Assembly (NCBI RefSeq): GCF_025532145.1 | Contig: NZ_ARXS01000007.1 | Location: 62,001 to 126,000 of the forward strand | From: Alloalcanivorax balearicus MACL04 | Lineage (GTDB): Bacteria > Pseudomonadota > Gammaproteobacteria > Pseudomonadales > Alcanivoracaceae | Reading direction: 5' to 3' | Length of the DNA: 64,000 nucleotides | Shown here: positions 44,229 through 53,354 of the stretch, in pieces | Layout: each line of letters opens with the position of its first letter | Position numbering within the stretch: the first letter of the stretch is position 1 | Position numbers and translations under genes: made by a program | The notes under the pieces: model-generated | Told to the model about the DNA's origin: nothing | What the model saw: the letters and a program-made list of their open reading frames with translations, nothing else | Databases searched by the model: none

Positions 44229-45437
44229 TTAGACCGCGTAGCGTTTGAGCAGAGTGCGGCCCAGCTGATTCAAATGCACTTGATCCGGCCCGTCGCCCAT
44301 ACGCATGAAGCGGGCATAGACGTAGGCTTCGGCGAGGAAGGTATCCTGGGTGACCCCCATGCCGCCGTGGATCTGGATGGCGCGATCAATGACGGTGCAC
44401 GCCATGCTCGGTACCGCGATCTTGGCGGCGGCAATCAAATCCCGGGCCGATTTGTTGCCCACCTGATCCATTTTTTCCGCTGCCCGTAGTGTGAGCAGTC
44501 GGGCCTGTTCGATCTCGGTGAAGGAACGGCCAATGTCTTCGCGTACCGAGCCGTGGTCGGCCAGAAGCTGCCCAAACGCGGAGCGCGAATTCGCCCTTTT
44601 ACACATCATTTCCAGGGCCCGCTGGGCGCAACCGATCAATCGCATGCAGTGGTGGATCCGGCCGGGGCCGAGACGCCCCTGGGCGACTTCGAAGCCGCGG
44701 CCCTCGCCCAGAATCAGATTGCTTGCGGGAACCCGGACGTTGTCATAAATGATCTCGGGGTGGCCCACCGGAGCATCGTCATAGCCGAAAACAGTGAGAT
44801 CCCGAACGATATGCAGCCCCGGGGTGTCCTTGGGAACGAGAATCATGGATTGCTGCTTATGCACTTCGGCATCGGGGTCGGTCTTGCCCATGACGATCAG
44901 AATCCTGCAATCCTCGTTCATGGCGCCGGAGGTGAACCATTTTCGCCCATTGATGACATAGTGGTCGCCGTTACGACGGATCTCGCAACGAATGTTGGTG
45001 GCATCGGAAGAGGCCACTTCCGGTTCGGTCATCGAGAAACCGGAACGGATTTCGCCATTGAGAAGCGGTGTCAGCCATTCCCGTTTCTGTTCCTCGGAAC
45101 CGTACATGGAAAGTACCTCCATGTTGCCGGTGTCTGGTGCCGAGCAGTTGAATACTTCGGAGGCCCAAAGCACCCGGCCCATACATTCGGCGAGAGGGGC
45201 GTATTCGAGATTGCTCAGCCCAGCGCCGTGTTCTCCAGGCAGGAACAGGTTCCATAACCCCGCGGTCTTGGCTTTGGTTTTCAGATCCTGAACGATTTGG
45301 GGCGTGCGGTAGCGGTTTTCTCCCTGGCTCTGTTCTTTATAGAGGTGCTCCACGGGGGACACTTCATCGCGCATGAACGCCTCCAGCCGCGCCAGAAGTT
45401 CGGTGCCGCTTATGCTATTTGACTGAACCTTTTCCAC
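44229..45437 (-). CDS. Acyl-CoA dehydrogenase, ACAD10/11-like
   Basis: 402 residues, GTG start at 45437 with AAAGGAG 7 nt upstream. FAD-dependent ACAD fold: [31 protein letters not shown], and the C-terminal [20 protein letters not shown]. The usual catalytic Glu region is [14 protein letters not shown], with DGPDxVH in place of EGTxE. DGPDEVH is the form seen in mammalian ACAD10/11 and related bacterial proteins that process 4-phosphoacyl-CoA. This favours that chemistry over simple beta-oxidation. Confidence 0.87.
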   Translation of the reverse strand: MEKVQSNSISGTELLARLEAFMRDEVSPVEHLYKEQSQGENRYRTPQIVQDLKTKAKTAGLWNLFLPGEHGAGLSNLEYAPLAECMGRVLWASEVFNCSAPDTGNMEVLSMYGSEEQKREWLTPLLNGEIRSGFSMTEPEVASSDATNIRCEIRRNGDHYVINGRKWFTSGAMNEDCRILIVMGKTDPDAEVHKQQSMILVPKDTPGLHIVRDLTVFGYDDAPVGHPEIIYDNVRVPASNLILGEGRGFEVAQGRLGPGRIHHCMRLIGCAQRALEMMCKRANSRSAFGQLLADHGSVREDIGRSFTEIEQARLLTLRAAEKMDQVGNKSARDLIAAAKIAVPSMACTVIDRAIQIHGGMGVTQDTFLAEAYVYARFMRMGDGPDQVHLNQLGRTLLKRYAV

Positions 45438-45469
45438 TGTTTTTCTCCTTTATCTCACGCGGCTTGTGC

Positions 45470-46630
45470 TTATTTCATGCCATAAGTGGATGGATCCACT
45501 TTTGAAAACACCTCGTTCCAGTAGAGCTCCTGATACTGCTCCAGGGAATCCACTCCCTGTGTCAGCCCAACCCATTTTTCCAGAATGGCGCGGAAATCCT
45601 TGAGCATCTTGGCACCATTTTTTACGCCATGTTTCTCCGCGTAGTACTCGGAAATGGTGTCTATGTCCTGCGCGATGAACGCCTCGGATTTGACCAGAAG
45701 AGAAGGGTCGAGATCATGTACCTTGATGCCTTTCTTCCGCAATCGGTCGAGGATCTCCTTCTCCCTTTCGTGATAGCTGTAAGGCACCATGGCGGCGGGG
45801 ACGGCGGCGGCGCGTAATATGGCTCCCCGCTGATCATCGCTCAGCTTTTGCCAGACCTGGCGGTTGACGTTTTGCCCGGCGGTACTGAAGATGCCGCCGG
45901 GAGCCCCCATGGAGATATCGGTCACCGCTTCGGCAAGACCAAAATTGTCGATTTCAGGTGTGGAGAGCACGATGCAATCCACTACGCCCTGACTGAGCGC
46001 TTCCAGCATCTCATTGGCGGACATGGTGATGGGCGTACCGCCCATCTCCTTGACCCAGCGGGACCAGTTGGCGGCGCCTACCCGGAATCGTTTACCGGCC
46101 ATATCGGCCTGGTTGGTAATCGGAGTGTTACAGACCAGGCCATAAGACGAGCCGCCGACCAAGCCGGTAAACACCTGATTTTGCGCCTTGAACTCTTCCA
46201 GGCATTCCTCGCAGTGTTGAAAGATGTACTCGGACAGCGCGGGAATGAAAGCCATACCTTCGCGGCCGGTAACATCCTCTTCCAGCAACTGCAGGATCAT
46301 GGACGCTTCGGTCAGCATGTTGTTGTGCGGATATTCAGCCGGGAAATAGGGGGTCAGGACAAAGCCCACATCGGCGATGCCGTCACGAAGGCCGGCGGAG
46401 GTTTCCGCCATGCTCAACAGTGACAGAGCGTAAACCTTAACGGTGAGATCGCCCTCGGTGTAGTCACCCACGGCTTTGGCGAAGGCCTGACCGGCGACCA
46501 CGGGCAGGGCTTTCGGGGGTTGCCCGATGGCGTAGCGGAGCTCACGGGCTTCGACATTGGAGGGTGCTGCGCCGAGGCCGAGCAGGATGCTGGTCATCAC
46601 GGTGAGCAGGGCGTGTTTGAAGGTCAACAT
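45470..46630 (-). CDS. TRAP-transporter substrate-binding protein (DctP family), orphan
   Basis: 386 residues from the ATG at 46630: AAGGAG (46646-46641) is 9 nt upstream, while the ATG at 46639 touches it. Signal peptide MLTFKHALLTVMTSILLGLG with cleavage near SNVEA. The body has the DctP patterns GMAFIPALSEYIFQHCEEC, AGKRFRVGAANWSRWVKEMG and EMLEALSQGVVDCIVLS. No DctQ or DctM membrane genes lie in the window, so the permease must be elsewhere. Clusters with the kinase and dehydrogenase genes on the same strand, so its ligand is probably their substrate. Confidence 0.85.
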   Translation of the reverse strand: MLTFKHALLTVMTSILLGLGAAPSNVEARELRYAIGQPPKALPVVAGQAFAKAVGDYTEGDLTVKVYALSLLSMAETSAGLRDGIADVGFVLTPYFPAEYPHNNMLTEASMILQLLEEDVTGREGMAFIPALSEYIFQHCEECLEEFKAQNQVFTGLVGGSSYGLVCNTPITNQADMAGKRFRVGAANWSRWVKEMGGTPITMSANEMLEALSQGVVDCIVLSTPEIDNFGLAEAVTDISMGAPGGIFSTAGQNVNRQVWQKLSDDQRGAILRAAAVPAAMVPYSYHEREKEILDRLRKKGIKVHDLDPSLLVKSEAFIAQDIDTISEYYAEKHGVKNGAKMLKDFRAILEKWVGLTQGVDSLEQYQELYWNEVFSKVDPSTYGMK

Positions 46631-46727
46631 GATCGTCATCTCCTTGTTCTTATAGGACTGATTGCTGGTGGATGGTGAGCGTGTGTTTAACCGGTTATGC
46701 AGTGGTTGCGGAGAGAACCGTATCCGC

Positions 46728-47558
46728 TTACGCATCGGACGGACTTATGCCTCCCGATGCCAGGGCGTGACGTTCGGCGATAGCCCGCTGGCTGCCCAAT
46801 ACAACGGGACAAAGACGTGCTCCGCCGTCGATATCGATTTCGGCGCCGTTGATAAAACCGGCTTCGTTACTGCACAGAAAGCCCGCCAGAGCGGCGATTT
46901 CGTCTGGTTTGCCGAGGCGGCGGGCGGGGACCAGCGAAACGGTATCGTTCATGATCAGTGGCGGCATGTTGCGCACGGCGGGGGTTTCCACCAGACCGGG
47001 CAGTATCGCGTTGCAGGTAATGCCGTCGCGGGCGCACTCCAGTGCCACGTTGCGGGTTAGTCCCAGCAGGCCGGTTTTGGTGGCGGCGTAGCCGGTCTGC
47101 TGATAGAGACCTCCCCGTGCGGCCATGGACGAAATATTGACGATTCGGCCCCATTGCCGTTGCCTCATGGACGGAATGACCGCCTGGATCAGCCGCAGTG
47201 GCGCGGACAGATTTACCGTCAGTTCCTTCTGCCAGGCGTCGGATGTAATTTTCTCCAACGGCGCAATCTGGGCGGTGAGGCCGGCGTTATTGACCAGGCA
47301 ATCCACGGGACCAAGACGTTCCAGGCATTGCTCCACCGCGCCAGGGATGGCGGCTTCGTCGCACAGATCAGCGGTAACCGCATGGATGTGGGTGCCGTGT
47401 TCATCAAGTTTATCGAGCAGTGCCGGCGGTGGTGCCGTTTGGTCGAATAGCGCCAGGTCCCAACCCTGTCGGGCCAGGTGCAGGGCGATGGCCCCGCCGA
47501 TGCCGCCGCTGGTGCCGGTCACCAACGCCACGCCGCGGCGGTCACTGGAGTGGTTCAT
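46728..47558 (-). CDS. Short-chain dehydrogenase/reductase (SDR)
   Basis: 276 residues. Cofactor loop VTGTSGGIGGAI (~14-25), NNAGLTA, catalytic Ser in NISSMAARGG and YAATK as Y-x3-K; the DIDGGARLCP end matches classical SDRs, with a ~25-residue tail. GAATCC-free AAGGAA ribosome site 6 nt before the ATG. It overlaps the upstream Cys-repeat gene by 4 nt and precedes the TRAP gene by 97 nt. Confidence 0.87.
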   Translation of the reverse strand: MNHSSDRRGVALVTGTSGGIGGAIALHLARQGWDLALFDQTAPPPALLDKLDEHGTHIHAVTADLCDEAAIPGAVEQCLERLGPVDCLVNNAGLTAQIAPLEKITSDAWQKELTVNLSAPLRLIQAVIPSMRQRQWGRIVNISSMAARGGLYQQTGYAATKTGLLGLTRNVALECARDGITCNAILPGLVETPAVRNMPPLIMNDTVSLVPARRLGKPDEIAALAGFLCSNEAGFINGAEIDIDGGARLCPVVLGSQRAIAERHALASGGISPSDA

Positions 47559-48889
47559 GACGGATTCCTTGTTTTCGCCGAGGAGGGCGGGGTCAGACCA
47601 ACCTGCCGCAGTAGCGCGGGATCCACGTCGGCTCTGCGTGCCTTATGCTTATAGACATAGGTGCGGCAGGGCATGCCGGGACGCTGTTGAGCATGGCCGT
47701 CGATAACGAAGAAGAGCGGCACCTTGGCGTCGGACAGACGGCTTAACTGAGCCCGGTTGGAGGCCGCGCAGTGAGTGCAATAGGAGGGAGCGTCCTCGCG
47801 CAGGAAATTGATTCGGTGCGGATCGGACATGATGGGCGACAAAGGTCGGCCATACTGGAACATGTCCCGCCACACCGTGCCCCGGAACAGGCGTCCACCG
47901 CTGCCGCAGGGGTCCAGCGTAAAGACAAAGCGATCGTCTTCTTCGCTGAGTTGGAAGTCGGCGCAGTGGTAGTTCCAGGTGCGGGCGATCTCTCGGGCGA
48001 GAGCTTCGTCGTCGAGGGCGGCGTAGGCGGGGAAGCCAGCGACGAAGGCCGGCTCATAGGTTTCCGCCAACATTTCATCGAGGTAGTCGGCGCCACCGAG
48101 TTCCAACGCGACGGCGTAGAAATGCGCCAGCCAGACCACGCCGAAGTCATGCCAAGGCATCCATTCCTTACGTTGCCCATCAAGCAGGGCTTCTATGTCG
48201 GTGTCGCCCTGATCCAGTTTGTCTTCGGCCTGGCGGATGCGGGTTCGTGTTATGGATACCCGTTGCTCATCGGAGAACAGGGTTTGCCCACATTGGGCGC
48301 CCTTGGAAAAACGCAGCGTGCAATGTCCGTCGGACCCCTTTTCACTGGTCCACACTGGTTCGCCCAGCGCGTCGTTGAGCGCCGCCTGGTTGGCCTTGCA
48401 GGCCTGACAGAGGCTGTTGATGCCGTCACCCCAATCACCGTAGGCCTGAGGGTGACGTTCGGGCAGGCCCTGGCGGTCGAGCCGTCCTCCACTACCGCAG
48501 GGGGCGAGTTCCAGTGTTACCGTATCGGCCTCTTCCTTTATAGGAATCAACCCGGCGCCGACCTGGTGGCGGAATACGGCCACCAGATCCTGAATGGCTC
48601 CCTGAGCATCACCCTGACGCCACTGCTCGATCCAGGTGGCCATCAACTGCGTGCCAATCTCCCGTAGTGCTTCAAGGGCCCGTTGCTCGCCAAAATCCTG
48701 TCGCAACTTTCCCGCTTTGCGGGCCAGGGCATGGCAGGACAACGCGTCCAGGCCAGCATGACCACGCGCCATTTCTTTAAGGCGTACTCGGACCTCGGCA
48801 AGGTCACCGCGTCGCAATGCCTCAATAGCATGAGCTTCCGGAGGTTGGGCAATGTCTTCCAGTTCCGTATTGCTGAACAGCCGTGACAT
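47555..48889 (-). CDS. Unrecognised protein with duplicated CGSGGR...CxxC domain
   Basis: 444 residues, soluble, no signal peptide. Two copies of a Cys motif are visible: APCGSGGRLDRQG then CQAC (first, ~128-168) and DPCGSGGRLFRG then CTHC (second, ~325-385). Each repeat gives three Cys and suggests a metal or Fe-S site, or a zinc-bound fold. A further Cys pair appears in DGHCTLRFSKGAQCG. I know no named family. First gene of the minus-strand operon leading to SDR, TRAP, ACAD and kinase genes; a dehydratase or redox role is only a guess. Confidence 0.7.
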   Translation of the reverse strand: MSRLFSNTELEDIAQPPEAHAIEALRRGDLAEVRVRLKEMARGHAGLDALSCHALARKAGKLRQDFGEQRALEALREIGTQLMATWIEQWRQGDAQGAIQDLVAVFRHQVGAGLIPIKEEADTVTLELAPCGSGGRLDRQGLPERHPQAYGDWGDGINSLCQACKANQAALNDALGEPVWTSEKGSDGHCTLRFSKGAQCGQTLFSDEQRVSITRTRIRQAEDKLDQGDTDIEALLDGQRKEWMPWHDFGVVWLAHFYAVALELGGADYLDEMLAETYEPAFVAGFPAYAALDDEALAREIARTWNYHCADFQLSEEDDRFVFTLDPCGSGGRLFRGTVWRDMFQYGRPLSPIMSDPHRINFLREDAPSYCTHCAASNRAQLSRLSDAKVPLFFVIDGHAQQRPGMPCRTYVYKHKARRADVDPALLRQVGLTPPSSAKTRNPS

Positions 48890-49188
48890 GGGGGCTCCTG
48901 GGCAGTATTGGGCCTATGCGCACCCTTCCTGGGTATCCCGAGGGAGGCGCTGCCTTTTCTGATAGTCCCGCAACATGGAGGGGTTAACTTGTGCTGAGTG
49001 GTTGCCCGCTAGTATTGAAAGACGGCACGGGGTGCTTTCGGTGGAGAAGAGCACCATTGATCAAGAAAATGGGACAAAGGTCCCATCGACGCTCTGTTGG
49101 ATTGGACCCTGGCGATGTGAGTCATTGACCCGGCTATCATGGCTGGGTAGGTTGAGCCCCTCTTTTTTGGACTCCTCGGTGTAATCTC
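48890..49188. other. Intergenic region with no recognised gene
   Basis: About 300 nt between divergent genes. A GGAGGAAG-free stretch with GGGGTTAACTTG (~48980) and no convincing -35/-10 pair. No ORF here has a ribosome-binding site and family resemblance. It must hold promoters for both flanking genes. Confidence 0.5.
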
Positions 49189-49821
49189 ATGTTGGCGGTA
49201 GCCCGATCCCTGATCCTGTCTGTTTTTGGTATAGCGTTCATGGTGTTTGCCTTGGTGCATTGGGGCGAGCCGGCCACGGCGGAAGAGCGTACCGGTTGGT
49301 TGTATCAGCGTTTCGGCGATCAGGGCGTGGTGCTCGGCATGCTGGCGATGGGAGGATTGATGCTGCTCTCGGGTATTGTCTCCCTGGTTCGCCATCGTAG
49401 TCGCCAGAAAGCTCATCAACGGGCCATGGAAATCGCCCAGGATCCGGCCCGTCACGTGCCGGAAGCACCGGTTCAGGCGAAGACGCCGGATCCGAAAAAA
49501 GGGGCTTTGATCGTCGGGCTGGTGTTTTTGGCACTCGGGCTGGGGTGGAGCGTCTATTACGTTCGCGATACGTTGCAGGCGCTTGCCGCCGGCGCGTCCG
49601 TGGTGTCCTATTCCTGGTGGAAGACCATCGGTGGACCTTTCCTGGCGGGGATGGGGCTGTTTTACATCCTGGTGCGGCCCGGTACGTTGGAAGGCGTGCG
49701 GCATATGACGCCGGGTGAGCGGGTGAGCTTTCTGGTGTTCGTGGCGCTGGGGCTGGCTGCCGGGGTCGGCCTGCTGTTCTGGCTGTCGGCTCAGGCGGAA
49801 GCCTACGGGTATCTGTCCTGA
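49189..49821 (+). CDS. Inner-membrane protein of unknown function
   Basis: 210 residues with about five hydrophobic segments: ~5-27 (SLILSVFGIAFMVFALVHWG), ~45-68 (GMLAMGGLMLLSGIVSLV), ~104-126 (ALIVGLVFLALGLGWSVYYV), ~147-167 (PFLAGMGLFYILVRP) and ~178-203 (FLVFVALGLAAGVGLLFWLS). A basic cytoplasmic loop (RHRSRQKAHQRAMEIAQDPA) lies between helices 2 and 3. No known domain. Convergent with the nucleotidase gene. Confidence 0.65.
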   Translation: MLAVARSLILSVFGIAFMVFALVHWGEPATAEERTGWLYQRFGDQGVVLGMLAMGGLMLLSGIVSLVRHRSRQKAHQRAMEIAQDPARHVPEAPVQAKTPDPKKGALIVGLVFLALGLGWSVYYVRDTLQALAAGASVVSYSWWKTIGGPFLAGMGLFYILVRPGTLEGVRHMTPGERVSFLVFVALGLAAGVGLLFWLSAQAEAYGYLS

Positions 49822-49826
49822 ACGAC

Positions 49827-49853
49827 GGAGCCGGGCAGCTGGCACTCGGCTCC
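49827..49853. terminator. Hairpin between convergent genes
   Basis: GGAGCCG (49827-49833) pairs with CGGCTCC (49847-49853) with a 13-nt loop. No strong T run on either side, so function as a terminator is uncertain. Confidence 0.3.
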
Positions 49854-49864
49854 GGGTTTGATGC

Positions 49865-51688
49865 TTATTGCTGGGTTACGGACTTCAGGCAGTAAAGGTC
49901 CGGATCCAGCGCCGGCAATGTGTTGCCCGGCAGTTCCTCCCGAAAGTACTCCAGAAGTGGCACCACATAGGCCACGTCGGAATTCTCGAAGGCCTCCGGG
50001 TTGGCCTCTTGCACTTCACCGAAAGTGTCGTAGCCGTCCTTACCGAGCCCGGTGAAAGAGTTGGTGGCCACGGAATAGACAGCGCCGTTGTCGATGGGGG
50101 CCCAGGTTCCGCTTTCATCCCTTACTTCCACGTTCTGAATGCCGGTGCCGGCCGGCGCACCGAGCACCACGTCGTAGCGCAGGTTGGCGGAATAGGGGAA
50201 GGCACCGGTGGAGGCAGAGATACCCTGGGCGTAGTCGAGTGCTTCGTTGAGCACTTTGACGATGTCCGCGCCGGTCATATCGATGGTGACCACGGTGTTG
50301 GAGAACGGCAGGATATTGTAGGCGTCCGCCACGGTGAATTCCCCGTCCTCGAGCGGGGCGCGCACACCGCCGGCATTCTGGATCGCCACATCGGCCTTCG
50401 GCAGGTAAGTGAGGAAGGCGTCGGCTACTACCTGGGCGGCATAGCTGCCTGTGGGCGTTGCACCGGCAGGGAACGGCGTGGGGATACGCTCGAACGGCAT
50501 ATACTGGGCCACTTGTCCCAGGGTTTCCTGTTTGAAGCTCTCCATCTCCGCCTTGTATGGTGTGAGAATGTCGAGAATGGCCTGAGATTCCTCCGCGACC
50601 CGCACCGTGGCCAGTCCGTCGATCACGCTATTGATTTGCATCGCCTGTTCGCTGCTGGCCGCCACCCAGGCGTCGCTGGCATCCTTCACTTGATAATCCT
50701 TGCCGACCAGGAGTTCCACATTTCCGCTGATGTCGGTGATAACCCCATCGGCGTCGAAGTTGACTTCCAGTTTGCCCAGCCCTTTGGCGTACTCCCAAGC
50801 CTGAACGATATAAACCGGCTGCCCGTCCGGGTTGTTCACTACCGTGGGGTAGTCGCCATCCACATCCAGCCCCAGGGCTTCGAACTCGCCGGTGGCGTCG
50901 AGAATGTCGTGGGTGTCACCGCCGACGATCAGGTCGATATCACGGACGCTGGCGGCCAGTTCCTGATCGAAGTCGTAGCCCAGATGGCTGAGTACGATGA
51001 ATTTGTTGATGCCTTCGTCTTTCAGAGCGTAGATGTGTTCGCGTACCGAGGTGATTTCGTCGTCGAATTCCACGGCGTCGGTGACCAGGGAGGATTCCTG
51101 TGTCTTCTCCACCTTGAGAACGCCGATGATCGCCACTTTCTCGCCGTCGATCTCCTTGACAACGTAGGGCGCGATATCGGAACCAAACAGCGGGCTGTCC
51201 GCAGTGGGGTGAACATTGCCGGCGATCACCGGGAAATTGACCGTCTTCAGCAGCTCGGCAAGATGCGCTTCACCCTCGTCGAACTCATGATTGCCCAACT
51301 CGTAGGCGTCCAGGCCGATAGCATTGAACACTTTGAAATCCACCTCGCCCTTGAACAGGCTGAAGTAGAGGGTGCCGTTCAACTCGCCGCTGTTGAGGAC
51401 CAGGGTGTGATCGTCGCGGTACTCATCTATAGCGGTGGCGATGCGTGGAAAGCCGCCGAGGTCAACACGTACGGTTTCAGCACCGACCAGGGCTGAGTCG
51501 TAGTCCAGGCTCAGGTCGTAGCTCTGTCCCTCGAAATAGGAGTGATGATCATTGGTGTGCAGCACCTGCAACCGCAGTGGTTTGGTCCCCGATGCCGGGT
51601 TGTCGTTGTCACTATCACTACCACAGCCGGCTAGAAATAGAGCGAAGCCGGCCAAAACGAGGGCCGGAAGAGGTCTGGAAATAGCCAC
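49865..51688 (-). CDS. 5'-nucleotidase/UshA-family lipoprotein with altered metal ligand
   Basis: 607 residues. Lipoprotein signal with lipobox LAGC (Cys22). Metallophosphatase domain (~38-290): LHTNDHHSYF (D47, H49), then NSGELNGT where the family has a metal-bridging Asp (GD); here it is Glu102. GNHEFDEG, SHLGYDFD and GGDTHD motifs are intact. 5'-nucleotidase C-terminal domain (~390-570) has NAGGVRAPLEDGEF. Likely hydrolyses extracellular nucleotides or NAD in the periplasm/outer membrane. The Asp-to-Glu change may still bind metal. Confidence 0.86.
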   Translation of the reverse strand: MAISRPLPALVLAGFALFLAGCGSDSDNDNPASGTKPLRLQVLHTNDHHSYFEGQSYDLSLDYDSALVGAETVRVDLGGFPRIATAIDEYRDDHTLVLNSGELNGTLYFSLFKGEVDFKVFNAIGLDAYELGNHEFDEGEAHLAELLKTVNFPVIAGNVHPTADSPLFGSDIAPYVVKEIDGEKVAIIGVLKVEKTQESSLVTDAVEFDDEITSVREHIYALKDEGINKFIVLSHLGYDFDQELAASVRDIDLIVGGDTHDILDATGEFEALGLDVDGDYPTVVNNPDGQPVYIVQAWEYAKGLGKLEVNFDADGVITDISGNVELLVGKDYQVKDASDAWVAASSEQAMQINSVIDGLATVRVAEESQAILDILTPYKAEMESFKQETLGQVAQYMPFERIPTPFPAGATPTGSYAAQVVADAFLTYLPKADVAIQNAGGVRAPLEDGEFTVADAYNILPFSNTVVTIDMTGADIVKVLNEALDYAQGISASTGAFPYSANLRYDVVLGAPAGTGIQNVEVRDESGTWAPIDNGAVYSVATNSFTGLGKDGYDTFGEVQEANPEAFENSDVAYVVPLLEYFREELPGNTLPALDPDLYCLKSVTQQ

Positions 51689-51907
51689 GATTCAACTCCG
51701 ATTCGAATAAAGGAAAGGCAAGTCGATGCGCATCCTAGAAGCTGGTGATGACAGTCTGGTGGCCGTTTTGTGGACGGGATATGGCGGTCGCCTGTGAAAA
51801 AGGGGGCACGACATCCTTGGCATATGGCAGTTGGGAGGGCGTCGTAAAGTGTGATTTCGTTAAGGATTAAATACAATGAGGTGCTCTTTTGCGGAGGCCC
51901 TGAAAGC

Positions 51908-52360
51908 ATGATGACCTTCCTTTCCCTGGATCCCGACTTTGTGCCGATGCCACTCTTGTTGATCGCTGATCCATCGGAACAAAATGTACGTACTTATCTG
52001 CGAGGTGCCCGGTGCATTGCTGCCAAGGATGAGGGCACTACGGTAGGTATTTGTGTTCTCAACACCATCGATGACGGCGCGTTGGAATTATTCAATATCG
52101 CCGTATCCCCCGAAGCGCAGGGGCAAGGAGTGGGCTCGACCCTGCTGCGCCATGTGATCGAATTGTGCAGGGCCGAAGGTGTACGGCGTATCGAGCTGGG
52201 TACCGGTACCTTTGGTTATCAGCTGGCATTCTATCAGCGCCAGGGGTTTCGGGTGGAAGGCGTGATTCGTGATTTCTTTCTCGATCATTATGATGAACCG
52301 GTGATGGAAATGGGGATCCAGCATAAGGACATGCTAAGGTTGGGGCTGGATCTCGGATAA
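51908..52360 (+). CDS. GNAT-family N-acetyltransferase
   Basis: 150 residues from the ATG at 51908 (ATG at 51911 is equally possible); upstream in-frame GTG at 51851 looks spurious. The acetyl-CoA loop is VSPEAQGQGVGSTLLRHVIE, preceded by ELFNIAV and followed by LGTGTFGYQLAFYQRQGFR. Substrate unknown. Begins the co-directional series 51908-57278, 19 nt before the next gene. Confidence 0.83.
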   Translation: MMTFLSLDPDFVPMPLLLIADPSEQNVRTYLRGARCIAAKDEGTTVGICVLNTIDDGALELFNIAVSPEAQGQGVGSTLLRHVIELCRAEGVRRIELGTGTFGYQLAFYQRQGFRVEGVIRDFFLDHYDEPVMEMGIQHKDMLRLGLDLG

Positions 52361-52379
52361 TCTTCCAGCACAGGATGCG

Positions 52380-53354
52380 ATGATGGGTTTGGGTTCTATT
52401 TCTCCTCGATTTAATATTCATTGGCGACACCTTCAAACATTTCTTTTGTTCGCAACGGTGGCGGTCTGTTGTTTGGGCATGGGTGTCGTTCACGCCAAAT
52501 CTGGAGAGGAGGTGCTGGATAGCGAACAGATCGCCTATTTCGTCGATTACGACATTCCATTTCCCTTTGAGCTGCGGGTCAACGATGTGATCGTGGCTGG
52601 CGGCACCCAGGCGGGGCCGGGTCCGGAGACTCTCAACGACTATATTCTTGAGAGTGGAGAGCAATCCGTCACACTCAGGGTGTGGGCGCCGGATGACTAC
52701 AACGGCGGCCAGTTGCGGCCCCGGGATATTCTTGCTCTTACCGAAGCGGGGGATCGGCCACCCACGCTTTATATGGTGGACAAACGGACCGACGAATTCA
52801 AAAAGCTGCGCGCCCTGGCCTTCGCTCCCGTCGACCATAACCTTCCCTTTGTCGAACAAACCTGGCATTTCAATGCCGAGGTGCCCTACACGCTTGAAGG
52901 GTGGCGCTCATCGGAGGATCTGAGTCTCTGGGATCGGGAAGAGCTGGAACAGGCAACGGTAGCCAGATTCAGTGAACTTCGGAACCTTCTTAATAGCGGC
53001 GATGGCAAGGGGTTCGTTGATGAGCTGGCGGCGAGCAACGAGGAGCTCTTCGTCTCCAATTATTTTCCCAGGAAAAAGCGTCGAGAATTTGTGGTCAATC
53101 TGGAGGAGGTCTACGGCTCATTGAAGGGGCTGGTCCCGCCGGTCGAGAATTACCGGATTCGTATCATGGGGAGTGGCAGGGCCGTCACCCTGGAGGCGAC
53201 CGGAAAGTACCAGGGGCATGGTGTGCTGACCACGGAAGACACCAAGGAGGGCACGGTTTATCTGATCTCGGTGGTACTGCATAAGCCCAAGGACTCAAAA
53301 GAGCTGGAAGTGGCGAGGATAACCGGATGGATAACCGGCATGGAGATAGAGTAG
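52380..53354 (+). CDS. Exported protein of unknown function (324 aa)
   Basis: Signal peptide with long n-region: hydrophobic core TFLLFATVAVCCLGMGVV (~20-37), cleavage after VHA. The mature part has a Ser/Gly-rich first half (AGGTQAGPGPETLNDYILES), a beta-rich middle (EQTWHFNAEVPYTLEGW) and a long helix (EELEQATVARFSELRNLL). No family recognised. It overlaps the following gene at its stop codon. Confidence 0.65.
   Translation: MMGLGSISPRFNIHWRHLQTFLLFATVAVCCLGMGVVHAKSGEEVLDSEQIAYFVDYDIPFPFELRVNDVIVAGGTQAGPGPETLNDYILESGEQSVTLRVWAPDDYNGGQLRPRDILALTEAGDRPPTLYMVDKRTDEFKKLRALAFAPVDHNLPFVEQTWHFNAEVPYTLEGWRSSEDLSLWDREELEQATVARFSELRNLLNSGDGKGFVDELAASNEELFVSNYFPRKKRREFVVNLEEVYGSLKGLVPPVENYRIRIMGSGRAVTLEATGKYQGHGVLTTEDTKEGTVYLISVVLHKPKDSKELEVARITGWITGMEIE

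Noticed and set aside
49868-51496. Open frame of about 540 codons antisense to the nucleotidase gene
   Set aside because: Same mirror effect; the lipobox and metallophosphatase motifs mark the minus strand as coding.
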